Below, piece by piece: positions 53,461 to 61,556 of a stretch of 64,000 bases of DNA. The stretch is from Bradyrhizobium barranii subsp. apii (GTDB lineage Bacteria > Pseudomonadota > Alphaproteobacteria > Rhizobiales > Xanthobacteraceae). Under the pieces are notes generated by a model, which was given only the letters and a program-made list of their open reading frames with translations, searched no databases and was not told the DNA's origin. Position 1 is the stretch's first letter; the number at the start of each line of letters is the position of its first letter. The DNA is taken from the NCBI RefSeq assembly GCF_011516635.5, contig NZ_CP096255.1, forward strand, positions 4,152,501 to 4,216,500, given 5' to 3'. Made by a program: the position numbers and the translations under genes.

Positions 53461-54837
53461 GTGCCGCAAGCTTCAATTCCGAGTGTGAGCAAGACGCTCG
53501 CCGATTTCGTCGCGTCCTCGTCGTGGGCGGACGTGGAGGCGCAGAGCCCTGAGGCGAAGCGATCGATTCTCAATTTCTTTGCGACCGCGCTCGGCTCCGC
53601 ACGCGATCCGGTGGTCACGGCCGCGATGCGCACGCTGTCGCCGTTCAGCGGCGCCGCGACATCGACAATCATCGGTCATTCGGAGTCCATGGACGCGCTG
53701 TGCGCGTCGTTTCTCAATGCCATCTCGGCGAATCTGCTCGACTTCGACGACACGCACCCTGAAACGATCATCCATCCGGCCGCGCCGGTCGCCGCGCCGA
53801 TATTGGCGCTGGCAGAGACGCGCAAGCTGACGGGGCGCGCGGTGCTGACCGCGTTCATCCTTGGCGTGGATGTGGAGTGCCGCATCGGCAACGCAGTCTC
53901 GCCGCGGCATTATGCGCGCGGCTGGCACATCACCTCGACCTGCGGGATTTTTGGCGTTGCGGCGGCGTGCGCGAAGCTGTTGGGGCTGCCAGCGGAAGGG
54001 ATTGCGAACGCGATCGGACTTGCGGCGAGCCAGTCGGCCGGCAATGTCGAGAATCTGCCAAGCGCCGCCAAGAATGTCAGCGTCGGCAATGCCGCGCGTA
54101 ACGGGTTGTTCGCCGCGCTGCTGGCGCAGCAGGGCTATGAGGCTGCGCCCCGCGCTATCGAAGGTCCGCTCGGCTGGGCGCGTACCATGGGGGACGAGCC
54201 GGATCTCGCCCGCATGCTCGCCGGCCTCGGCAAGACCTGGGAGATCGCGAAGAACACCTACAAGCCCTATCCCGCCGGCATCGTGTTCCATTCGGTCATC
54301 GACGCCTGCCTGCTGTTGCGCGAACGAATTGGCCGACGCGTTGACCAGATCGAGTCGGTGACAGTGCAGGGTTCGGCACTGCTGCTCGCGCGCGGTGATC
54401 GCCCTGTGAGCAACGAACGCGATGCGCGCGTCAGCATCCATCATTGCGTGGCTTGCGGACTGCTGCTCGGCGCGGCCGGTGTGGCCGAGTTCGCGCAGGA
54501 GACCGTGGTCCGGCCCGATATCGCGCGACTGCGGCAGAAGGTGAGGGCGGAGCTTGATGCGCAGATGCCCGATGGCGCTGCGCGCGTCACCTTGCGCCTG
54601 TCGTCTGGTGAAATTCTCACAGAGACCGTGACTTCGCCGCGCGGCAGCCAGGCTGCGCCGCTTACAGACGGCGATCTCGAGGCCAAGCTGCGCGAAGGCG
54701 TGCGGACGGGTCGAAGTGACTGGGACGCGGACCGAGTTATCGATGCAGTCTGGCGGCTCGACGCGGCGGATGACGTCGGCGCGCTGCTGCAATCATTGCG
54801 GCCGCCATCGGCGTCGCGCCAAACAATTTCCAACTAG
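53461..54837 (+). CDS. MmgE/PrpD family protein (2-methylcitrate dehydratase-like), copy 2
   Basis: A protein of 458 residues if it starts at GTG 53461, which has a GAGGAAG site about 12 bases upstream. The frame is open to 53362, but starting there would use codons inside the promoter. TTG 53413 is an alternative. Motifs include LDFDDTHPETIIHPAAPV (about 93-110), a family hallmark of the substrate site, and HITSTCGIFGVAAA. It is a paralogue of the gene at 50915 but clearly diverged, so the two may process different isomers. It leads the rightward arm. Confidence 0.83.
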   Translation: MPQASIPSVSKTLADFVASSSWADVEAQSPEAKRSILNFFATALGSARDPVVTAAMRTLSPFSGAATSTIIGHSESMDALCASFLNAISANLLDFDDTHPETIIHPAAPVAAPILALAETRKLTGRAVLTAFILGVDVECRIGNAVSPRHYARGWHITSTCGIFGVAAACAKLLGLPAEGIANAIGLAASQSAGNVENLPSAAKNVSVGNAARNGLFAALLAQQGYEAAPRAIEGPLGWARTMGDEPDLARMLAGLGKTWEIAKNTYKPYPAGIVFHSVIDACLLLRERIGRRVDQIESVTVQGSALLLARGDRPVSNERDARVSIHHCVACGLLLGAAGVAEFAQETVVRPDIARLRQKVRAELDAQMPDGAARVTLRLSSGEILTETVTSPRGSQAAPLTDGDLEAKLREGVRTGRSDWDADRVIDAVWRLDAADDVGALLQSLRPPSASRQTISN

Positions 54838-54865
54838 AATCTCTCAAGACCGGAAAGGGACGATC

Positions 54866-55252
54866 ATGAGCAAGACCGAACTGTTCGAAAAGGGCCTCAA
54901 AGTTCGTAAAGAGGTGCTCGGCGAGGACTACGTCAACAAGTCGATCGCCGGTGCCGACGAGTTCACGCGTACGATGGCGGAGTGGTCGACCGAGTTCTGC
55001 TGGGGCGCGCTGTGGACGCGGCCCGGCGTCGATCGGCGCACGCGCTCGATCGTCAATCTGGCGATGCTGGGCGCGCTGAACCGCCCCCACGAACTGAAGC
55101 TGCACGTCAAGGGCGCCCTGAAGAACGGGCTGACCAAGGAGGAGATCAAGGAGATCCTGCTCCAGGTCGCGGTCTATTGCGGCGTGCCCGCCGGCATCGA
55201 CGCCTTCCGCAACGCGCGCGAGGCCTTCAACGAGGTCGATGCGGGGTCCTGA
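54866..55252 (+). CDS. Carboxymuconolactone decarboxylase family protein (PcaC-like), paralogue
   Basis: A 128-residue protein like that at 44428-44808, with EFCWGALWTRPGVDRRTRSIVNLAMLGALNRPHELKLHVKGALKNGLTKEEIKEILLQVAVYCGVPAG. GGAAAGGGA precedes ATG 54866. It lies 28 bases after the PrpD copy. The frame is open upstream, but the protein's true N-terminus MSKTELFEKG fits the family. Copies on both arms support duplication of the catabolic block. Confidence 0.9.
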   Translation: MSKTELFEKGLKVRKEVLGEDYVNKSIAGADEFTRTMAEWSTEFCWGALWTRPGVDRRTRSIVNLAMLGALNRPHELKLHVKGALKNGLTKEEIKEILLQVAVYCGVPAGIDAFRNAREAFNEVDAGS

Positions 55253-55273
55253 GCCCGTTTGATGGAAGCTCTC

Positions 55274-56635
55274 ATGGCTGACCCGGAATACGAGCTCTTC
55301 GCCATCCGCTATGCAACGCGAGATGCCCAGCGGAGCGAGCACTTCATCGGCGGCGATCCGCATGACGGGCCGATGCCGATGGACTATTTCATGTGGCTGG
55401 CGAGGGGAGGCGGTCGCACCTTCGTCATCGACACCGGGTTCAACGCCGAAATCGCAAGGCAGCGCAGGCGAACATTCCTGCGCTGCCCAGTGGAGACGCT
55501 TGCCGCGTTCGATATCGACGTGGCCGACGTCAAGGATGTGATCCTCACGCATCTGCACTACGATCACGCTGGCAATTTCGACCGGTTTCCGAATGCGCGG
55601 TTTCATCTTCAGGAGCGCGAGCTCGCCTACGCCACCGGGCGCTATATGCAGTATCCGAGGCTGTCGCATTCCTTCGAGGTCGAGGACGTCTGCGGGATCG
55701 TGCGGCTGAACTATGCGCGCCGGGTGCTGTTCTACGACGGCGACGCCGAGATCGCGCCCGGACTGACGGTTCATGCGGCCGGTGGGCATTCCGCCGGTCT
55801 TCAGTTCGTCCGCGTCAACACGCGCCGCGGGCCGGTCGTGCTCGCCTCCGACGTCAGTCATTTCTACGAGAACATGACGAGCGAGCGTCCGTTCACGACG
55901 GCATTTCATGTCGGTGACATGCTGGTGGGCTTTGACAAGCTGCGAGCCGCAGCGCCGGACGCGGACCACATCGTTCCCGGCCATGATCCGCTCGTCATCC
56001 TGGCGACGCGGCTGCCTCCGGGCCAGAAGCTGCATATCGCGGGGCTCGCCAAACAGTTTTCCGTGAGCCTCGCCGCCGTGCGCGAGGCGCTGTCGCGACT
56101 TGTCGCGGACGGGCTCGTGCAGGCGTCGGACCAGCGTGGCTTTCGCGTGAGCCCGGTGTCGCTCGCCGATCTTGCCGACGTGACGCAGACCCGGATCGAC
56201 ATCGAGGGGCTTGCGCTCCGTCGCTCGATCGAGCGGGGCGATGAGGCCTGGCTCGCATCGGTGAAATCCGCCTGGGCGGATTTGAAGGCCGTTCCCCATC
56301 GTTATCCCGACGATCCGACCGTGCACTACGAGGAGTGGGTGATCCGTCACCGCATCTTCCATCGTGCGCTGGTCAACGCGTGCGGCTCGCCATGGCTGCT
56401 CGGCTTCCGCGACGTGCTGCATGAGCAGAGCGAACGATATCGCCGCCTCTCGATCCGCCGCGAGGTTGGTGGCAAGCCGCGCAACGTCGAAGCCGAACAC
56501 AAGGCGATCGTCGCCGCCGTGATCAGGCGCGACGCGGATGCGGCAGTTCGCGCCTTGTCAAAGCACTTCGGCACCACCAAAGAATTCGTCGAGCTCGCCG
56601 CCTCTCGCATTGCGGAGGTGAGCCGTACGACCTGA
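55274..56635 (+). CDS. Metallo-beta-lactamase/lactonase-like domain fused to a GntR-FCD regulator
   Basis: A 453-residue chimera. Residues 1-240 form a metallo-beta-lactamase fold of the N-acyl-homoserine-lactonase-like type with metal ligands His93, His95, Asp97, His98, His172, Asp193 and His237. At about residue 241 it passes directly into the GntR winged helix (LPPGQKLHIAGLAKQFSVSLAAVREALSRL) and an FCD domain with probable metal histidines 363, 409 and 431. The usual C-terminal about 20 residues of the lactonase and the first helix of the GntR domain are missing, so a deletion fused two adjacent genes. I chose ATG 55274, with GGAAG upstream; TTG 55259 and ATG 55262 are alternatives. It may be an enzyme-regulator, or non-functional in one half. 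Confidence 0.85.
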   Translation: MADPEYELFAIRYATRDAQRSEHFIGGDPHDGPMPMDYFMWLARGGGRTFVIDTGFNAEIARQRRRTFLRCPVETLAAFDIDVADVKDVILTHLHYDHAGNFDRFPNARFHLQERELAYATGRYMQYPRLSHSFEVEDVCGIVRLNYARRVLFYDGDAEIAPGLTVHAAGGHSAGLQFVRVNTRRGPVVLASDVSHFYENMTSERPFTTAFHVGDMLVGFDKLRAAAPDADHIVPGHDPLVILATRLPPGQKLHIAGLAKQFSVSLAAVREALSRLVADGLVQASDQRGFRVSPVSLADLADVTQTRIDIEGLALRRSIERGDEAWLASVKSAWADLKAVPHRYPDDPTVHYEEWVIRHRIFHRALVNACGSPWLLGFRDVLHEQSERYRRLSIRREVGGKPRNVEAEHKAIVAAVIRRDADAAVRALSKHFGTTKEFVELAASRIAEVSRTT

Positions 56636-56687
56636 CGATCCGGAAAAATCCGGCACACAAAAAACAGAGACCGGGAGGAAGCCAATA

Positions 56688-57642
56688 ATGAAGATCAATC
56701 ACGCGCTGATGTCGCTGATCGCCGCCGCAATTCTGGCGGGGCCTGCGAGCGCCGCCGACACCATCCGCGTCGGCCTGCCGACGAAAACCTATTGGCCGAC
56801 CACGATCGCCGAGACGGCGGTGCGGCAGAAACTGTTCGAGAAGGAAGGCATCCAGGCCGAGTTGACGATCTACCGCAGCGGTGCCGAGACGTTCGAAGGC
56901 ATGTGCGGGCGCGGCCGACATCATTCTCGATCCGCCGTCGCTGGTGTCCGCCGGACGCAAGAAGGGCGTGATGTCGCGGATCGTCGCCAATGCCGCGATG
57001 GGCAATTTCGGCTGGCAATTGATGGTCCCGACCAAGTCGACGCTCGACGTCAAGGACCTCAACGGCAAGAAGGTGGCGATCACCGCGGCCGGCTCCGGCT
57101 CCGACCTGCTCGCGCTGTGGACCATCCAGGACAAGAAGATCGATTTTACGCGCGTTCCCGTCGGCGGCGGTGGCTTGGTGCCGAACCTGCTGGCCGGAAA
57201 TGTCGAGGCGGCCGTGGTCTATTCGCCACTGAGTTTCCAGATATCGAAGTCCGGCGAGGCGAAGCCCATCCTCGATTACGCGACCGCGGTCCCGCCGAAC
57301 CTCACTGCGGGCTGGATCGTGCTCGACAAATTCGCCGAGGCCAAGCCCCAGATGGTGCAGAAGGCGGTGAACGCCCTCTACGGCGCGGTCGCGTTCATGC
57401 GGGCCAACCGCGACGTCACGGTCAAGCTGATTGCCGAGCTCTATGAAATGCCGCCGGAGATCGCGGGCCTGGAGTACGACAACACCATCATGAAGCTCGA
57501 GACCAGCGGCGACATGGGCGCGGCCAACGTCAATGCGGCCGTGCAGCTGTCGCTCGATCTCGCCAAGCTCGGCGGGCTCAAGGACATCGTGCCGGTCGAG
57601 GATGTGATCTCGGCCAAGTTCAAGCCGGTTCCGACCAAGTAG
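56688..57642 (+). pseudogene. NitT/TauT-type ABC transporter substrate-binding protein, frameshifted
   Basis: The N-terminal part starts at ATG 56688 (GGGAGG site), with a signal peptide (MSLIAAAILAGPASA) and the mature start DTIRVGLPTKTYWPTT, and runs to about residue 72 (FEGM). An extra T near 56904 shifts the frame. Reading on in the other frame gives GAADIILDPPSLVSAGRKKGVMSR to the stop at 57642, a normal periplasmic binding fold of the SsuA/TauA type. A one-base insertion explains all. Restored length would be about 318 residues. It is followed six bases later by a permease gene. Recent lesion or sequence error. Confidence 0.82.
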
Positions 57643-57647
57643 TCACG

Positions 57648-58403
57648 ATGCAAAGCACGTTCGTCATCAACCTTGCGCGGATCGCGATCATCATCGCGGT
57701 CCTGGCGCTGTGGGAGGTGCTGTCGCGCACCGGCATCGTCAATCCGCGACTGCTGCCATCGGCGTCCGATACCTTCGTGACGCTCGGCGATCTGCTGCAG
57801 CGCGCGGCGGTGCGGAAGGATCTGATGGTGACCGCGACCGAGGTGCTGGCCGCGTTCGCGCTTGCCGTGCCGTTCGGCGCAGTGATCGGCTTTCTGGTCG
57901 CGGAGAACCGCTACTTCGCGGATGTGGCGAAGCCACTGCTGTTCTTCGCCTTCAGCATCCCGAAGTCGATCTTCCTGCCGATGTTCATCCTGGTGTTCGG
58001 CGTCGGCTTTGCCCAGAAGGTGGGATTCGGCTTCTTCTCGACGATCTTCATCGTGATCATGTCGACCACGACGGCGGTGGAATCGGTCAAGGTCGAGCAT
58101 TTGACGGTGGCGCGCTCCTATGGCGCAACGCCATGGCAGACGGCGTTCCGGGTTTATCTGCCGAGCATGCTGCCGGTGCTGCTGGAGGCGTTGCGGATCT
58201 CCATGATCTTCAACCTCACCGGCGTGATTTTGGCGGAGATGTACGCCTCGCGCGACGGCATAGGCCACCAGATCGCGACTTGGGGCGAGAACTTCCAGAT
58301 GAAGCAGCTCCTCGCCGGCGTCGTAATGGTCGCCGCGATCGCCATGACCTTCAACGAACTTGTCAGATGGGTGGAAACGCGATGCAGCCATTGGCGAACG
58401 TGA
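57648..58403 (+). CDS. NitT/TauT-type ABC transporter permease, copy 1
   Basis: A 251-residue inner-membrane permease of the SsuC/TauC family. Hydrophobic segments include ARIAIIIAVLALWEVLS (about 10-26), and the conserved EAA-like loop VARSYGATPWQTAFRVYLPSMLPVL (about 145-170) contacts the ATPase. It is followed by the ATPase gene, whose start overlaps its end by 22 bases, and by a second different permease, suggesting a heterodimeric channel. Confidence 0.9.
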   Translation: MQSTFVINLARIAIIIAVLALWEVLSRTGIVNPRLLPSASDTFVTLGDLLQRAAVRKDLMVTATEVLAAFALAVPFGAVIGFLVAENRYFADVAKPLLFFAFSIPKSIFLPMFILVFGVGFAQKVGFGFFSTIFIVIMSTTTAVESVKVEHLTVARSYGATPWQTAFRVYLPSMLPVLLEALRISMIFNLTGVILAEMYASRDGIGHQIATWGENFQMKQLLAGVVMVAAIAMTFNELVRWVETRCSHWRT

Positions 58404-59188
58404 CCCCGTTGAAACCCGCCGCGCGGGCCGGCGCGATCGAGGTGAAGAATGTCGGTCAGGTCTTCAAGACGAGATCGCAGGACGTCGTCGCGCTGGAGGA
58501 CGTCTCGCTCGAGGTCAAGCCCGGCCGTTTCGTCGTGCTGGTCGGCCCGAGTGGCTGCGGCAAGTCGACCCTTTTGATGATGATGGCGGGACTGCGCCAG
58601 CAGACCTCCGGCACGATCGCCATCAGCGGCGCGCCGATCCTGCAGCCCGACCCCGACAGGGTCGGCGTGGTGTTCCAGGAAGCGAGCTTGTTCCCGTGGC
58701 TGACCGCGGAGGACAATGTCGAGTTTCCGCTGGCGCTGCGGGGCGTGCCCAAGGCCGAGCGCCGCGCCAAGGCGCAGGATGCGCTCAAGCTGGTCGGCCT
58801 CGACGGCTTCGGCAGGCGTCATCCCCACGAACTGTCCGGCGGCATGAAGCAGCGCGTCTCGATCGCGCGCGGGCTGGTGCAGGATCCGCCGGTGCTGCTG
58901 ATGGACGAGCCGTTCGCCGCCCTCGACGAGCAGACGCGCATGACCATGGGCGACGAGCTGCTGCGGATCTGGGCTGCGACGGGCAAGACGGTCGTTTTCG
59001 TCACGCACAGCCTCACCGAAGCCGTCTATCTCGCCGACGAGGTGATCGTGATGTCGGCGCGGCCCGGCCGCATCGTCGACCATCTCCAGGTCCAGCTGCC
59101 ACGGCCCCGCACCTACGAGATGCTGAGCGGCGGCGCCTTCGGCGCGCTGCGCGACCGCATCTGGCGGCACATCCGCAAATCGGCGTGA
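58382..59188 (+). CDS. NitT/TauT-type ABC transporter ATP-binding protein
   Basis: A 268-residue ATPase. Walker A GPSGCGKS (55-62), signature ELSGGMKQRVSIARGL, Walker B VLLMDEPFAALD and the H-loop THSL. The reading frame is open upstream of ATG 58382, but that part overlaps the permease gene, so the natural start MQPLANVTPL is preferred; it overlaps the permease stop by 22 bases. Typical of SsuB/TauB. Ligand unknown; such systems import sulfonates, nitrate, taurine, thiamine precursors or aromatic acids. Confidence 0.92.
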   Translation: MQPLANVTPLKPAARAGAIEVKNVGQVFKTRSQDVVALEDVSLEVKPGRFVVLVGPSGCGKSTLLMMMAGLRQQTSGTIAISGAPILQPDPDRVGVVFQEASLFPWLTAEDNVEFPLALRGVPKAERRAKAQDALKLVGLDGFGRRHPHELSGGMKQRVSIARGLVQDPPVLLMDEPFAALDEQTRMTMGDELLRIWAATGKTVVFVTHSLTEAVYLADEVIVMSARPGRIVDHLQVQLPRPRTYEMLSGGAFGALRDRIWRHIRKSA

Positions 59189-59195
59189 GGCGGAG

Positions 59196-59993
59196 ATGAG
59201 CGCCAAAACGCTGCGATATCTGATCGTGATCGGCCTGATTGCGCTGTGGGAGCTGCTGCCGCGCACCGGGCTCATTCCCGAGCTGTTCCTGCCGTCGCTG
59301 TCGTCGACGCTGATTGCTGGATGGACCGATGCCGCCGAATACGGTCATGCGCTCGCGGTGACGCTCTACGAGGTCGTGGTCTCCATGGCATTCGCTTGCG
59401 GCGGCGGCATCCTGCTCGGCGCGATCGTCGGCAGCCTGCCGCGTCCGCGCGTCCTGATCATGCCGATGGTGTCGAGCCTGTATGCGGTGCCGCTCGTGAT
59501 CCTCTATCCCGTCTTCACGGTATGGCTCGGCATCGGCTCGGAGTCCAAGATCGCGTTTGCCTCGATCTATGGCTTCCTGCCGACGATGCTTGCCACCGCC
59601 GCCGGAATCCAGACCATCGACCCGCAGCTCCTGCTCGCCGCGCGCAGCATGGGCGCCACGCTCAGCCAGCGGTTGATCCGCGTCATCATCCCGGCGGCGA
59701 TTCCAACGGTGCTGTCGGGCCTGCGTGTTGGCGGTGCGCTGGTCATCGTCGGTGTCGTCGTCTCGGAGATGCTGATCTCATCGGCCGGCATCGGCTATCT
59801 GATCTCGCGCTACCGCACAATTCTCGACAGTCCGCACGTGTTCGCGGGCGTGCTGCTCGTGCTGTTCCTCGCCATCGCCTTCAACGCCGCGATCCGCTGG
59901 ATCGAGCGCAAGGCGGCGATCTGGCAGACCGGCACGCGCGCCGGTCAGGCCAATGACGAGATCGCGTCGCGCGCGATGCAGCCGGCGACCTGA
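59196..59993 (+). CDS. NitT/TauT-type ABC transporter permease, copy 2
   Basis: A 265-residue inner-membrane permease with the same fold as the gene at 57648 but clearly different sequence. The EAA-like loop LAARSMGATLSQRLIRVIIPAAIPTVLSGL (about 148-177) and SEMLISSAGIGYLISRYRTI mark the family. It starts seven bases after the ATPase stop. Two permeases in one system are uncommon for NitT/TauT importers but occur in alphaproteobacteria. Confidence 0.9.
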   Translation: MSAKTLRYLIVIGLIALWELLPRTGLIPELFLPSLSSTLIAGWTDAAEYGHALAVTLYEVVVSMAFACGGGILLGAIVGSLPRPRVLIMPMVSSLYAVPLVILYPVFTVWLGIGSESKIAFASIYGFLPTMLATAAGIQTIDPQLLLAARSMGATLSQRLIRVIIPAAIPTVLSGLRVGGALVIVGVVVSEMLISSAGIGYLISRYRTILDSPHVFAGVLLVLFLAIAFNAAIRWIERKAAIWQTGTRAGQANDEIASRAMQPAT

Positions 59994-60002
59994 GGTACTG
60001 GC

Positions 60003-60662
60003 GTGTACGATCTGACCCTGACATTCGACAACGGCCCCGATCCGGGTGTGACGCCGCGTGTGCTCGACATTCTCGCCGAGCGCGGCATCAAGACCACCTT
60101 CTTCGTCATCGGCGAGAAGATCGCTGACCCCGCGCGGCGCGGCCTTGCGGTGCGCGCGCACGGGGATGGGCACTGGATCGGCAATCACACGTTTACGCAC
60201 ACCATTCCGCTCGGTGAGCAGGCGGATCGCGAGACGGCAGAGAACGAAATCGGCCGCACGCAGTCTGCGATCTCCGATCTCGCGCATCCCCAGCGCTGGT
60301 TCCGGCCGTTCGGTGGCGGCGGCAATCTGGATGCGCGGTTGTTGAAACCCTCCGTCGTAGACTATCTCGCCCGCAACAAGCACAGCTGCGTGCTCTGGAA
60401 TGCGATTCCGCGCGACTGGGACGACCCCGAGGGCTGGACCGAGCGCGCACTCGACCAGTGCAGCCGGCAGCCCTGGACGTTGATGGTGCTGCACGATCTC
60501 CCGACCGGCGCGATGGACCATCTCGAGCGTTTCCTCGACGCTGCCGAGGCGGCCGGCGCCCGCTTCCGCCAGGACTTCCCGCCGCAATGGGTTCCGATCC
60601 GCAACGGCGAGATCGCGCTTCCGATCAACGACTATGTTTCCTCCATCGAAGAGAGTGTTTGA
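60003..60662 (+). CDS. Polysaccharide deacetylase (NodB homology) domain protein
   Basis: A 219-residue protein with a NodB homology domain and no signal peptide. It starts with GTG 60003, MYDLTLTFDNGPDPG. The normal TFDDGP motif reads TFDNGP, so the metal aspartate is Asn10. Metal histidines His62 and His66 (NHTFTH) are present. It is cytosolic and could act on a small N-acyl or amide compound rather than on a polymer, as related allantoinase-like or imidase-like deacetylases do. It lies between the importer and the FAH-family gene. Confidence 0.82.
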   Translation: MYDLTLTFDNGPDPGVTPRVLDILAERGIKTTFFVIGEKIADPARRGLAVRAHGDGHWIGNHTFTHTIPLGEQADRETAENEIGRTQSAISDLAHPQRWFRPFGGGGNLDARLLKPSVVDYLARNKHSCVLWNAIPRDWDDPEGWTERALDQCSRQPWTLMVLHDLPTGAMDHLERFLDAAEAAGARFRQDFPPQWVPIRNGEIALPINDYVSSIEESV

Positions 60663-60665
60663 CTG

Positions 60666-61520
60666 ATGAAAGTTGCAAGCTTCACGATCGCCGGCACCGC
60701 GAGCTATGGCATCGTCACCGACAAGGGCGCCATCGATGCCGGCAAGCGCCTGAAGGCCTATCCGACGCTGAAGGCGCTGCTTGCGAAGGGATCGCTCGAC
60801 GAGCTCAAGAAACTCGCCGGCGAGAAGCCCGATTACGCGCTGCAGGATGTCGCGATGCTGCCGACCGTGCCCGATCCCGACAAGATCTTCTGCATCGGCG
60901 TCAACTACGCCACGCATCTGGCCGAGAGCGGCCATCCGACGCCGGCGCATCCAATGATCTTCACCCGCTTCGCCAACAGCCAAGTCGGCCATGGCCAGCC
61001 GATGATCCGGCCGCTGGAGTCCGAGCGTTTCGATTACGAAGGCGAGATGGCCGTCATCATCGGCAAGGCTGGCCGCCGCATCTCGCGCGAGGCTGCGCTG
61101 AACCATGTCGCCGGCTATGCCTGCTACAATGACGGCAGCATCCGTGACTGGCAGCGCCACACCTCGCAATTCGCGCCGGGCAAGAATTTTGCCGGCACCG
61201 GCGGCTTCGGGCCCTGGATGGTCACGGCCGACGAATTGACCGACGTGACCAAGCAGACGCTGATCACCCGGCTCAACGGTGTCGAGGTGCAGAAGGCCCC
61301 GATCTCCGATCTCGTTTTCGACGTGCAGGCCTTGATTGCTTACTGCTCGACGTTCACCGAGCTTGCGCCCGGCGATGTCATCGTCACAGGCACGACCGGC
61401 GGCGTCGGCGCCTATCGCACGCCGCCGCTGTGGATGAAGGGCGGCGACGTCGTGGAGATCGAGATCTCCGGCATCGGCATCCTGCGCAACCCCGTCGAGG
61501 ACGAGGGACGCGCGGCCTGA
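60666..61520 (+). CDS. Fumarylacetoacetate hydrolase family protein
   Basis: A 284-residue protein of the FAH fold. The metal site E-x-E appears in FDYEGEMAVII (about 118-128), with CIGVNYATHLAE (about 77-88) and a conserved VIVTGTTGGVGAYRTPP loop near residue 240. Such enzymes hydrolyse or decarboxylate beta-dicarbonyl intermediates from ring cleavage, for example acylpyruvates or oxaloacetate analogues. It starts three bases after the deacetylase stop. It fits a pathway in which a cleaved product is split. Confidence 0.88.
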   Translation: MKVASFTIAGTASYGIVTDKGAIDAGKRLKAYPTLKALLAKGSLDELKKLAGEKPDYALQDVAMLPTVPDPDKIFCIGVNYATHLAESGHPTPAHPMIFTRFANSQVGHGQPMIRPLESERFDYEGEMAVIIGKAGRRISREAALNHVAGYACYNDGSIRDWQRHTSQFAPGKNFAGTGGFGPWMVTADELTDVTKQTLITRLNGVEVQKAPISDLVFDVQALIAYCSTFTELAPGDVIVTGTTGGVGAYRTPPLWMKGGDVVEIEISGIGILRNPVEDEGRAA

Positions 61521-61556
61521 TCGGCTGCACTCAACAACAATAAGAAGGAGAATCCC

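Noticed and set aside
54737..56500. A 587-codon minus-strand reading frame opposite the MBL-GntR fusion
   Set aside because: No motifs, antisense composition; the plus strand has all MBL metal ligands and a GntR helix-turn-helix.
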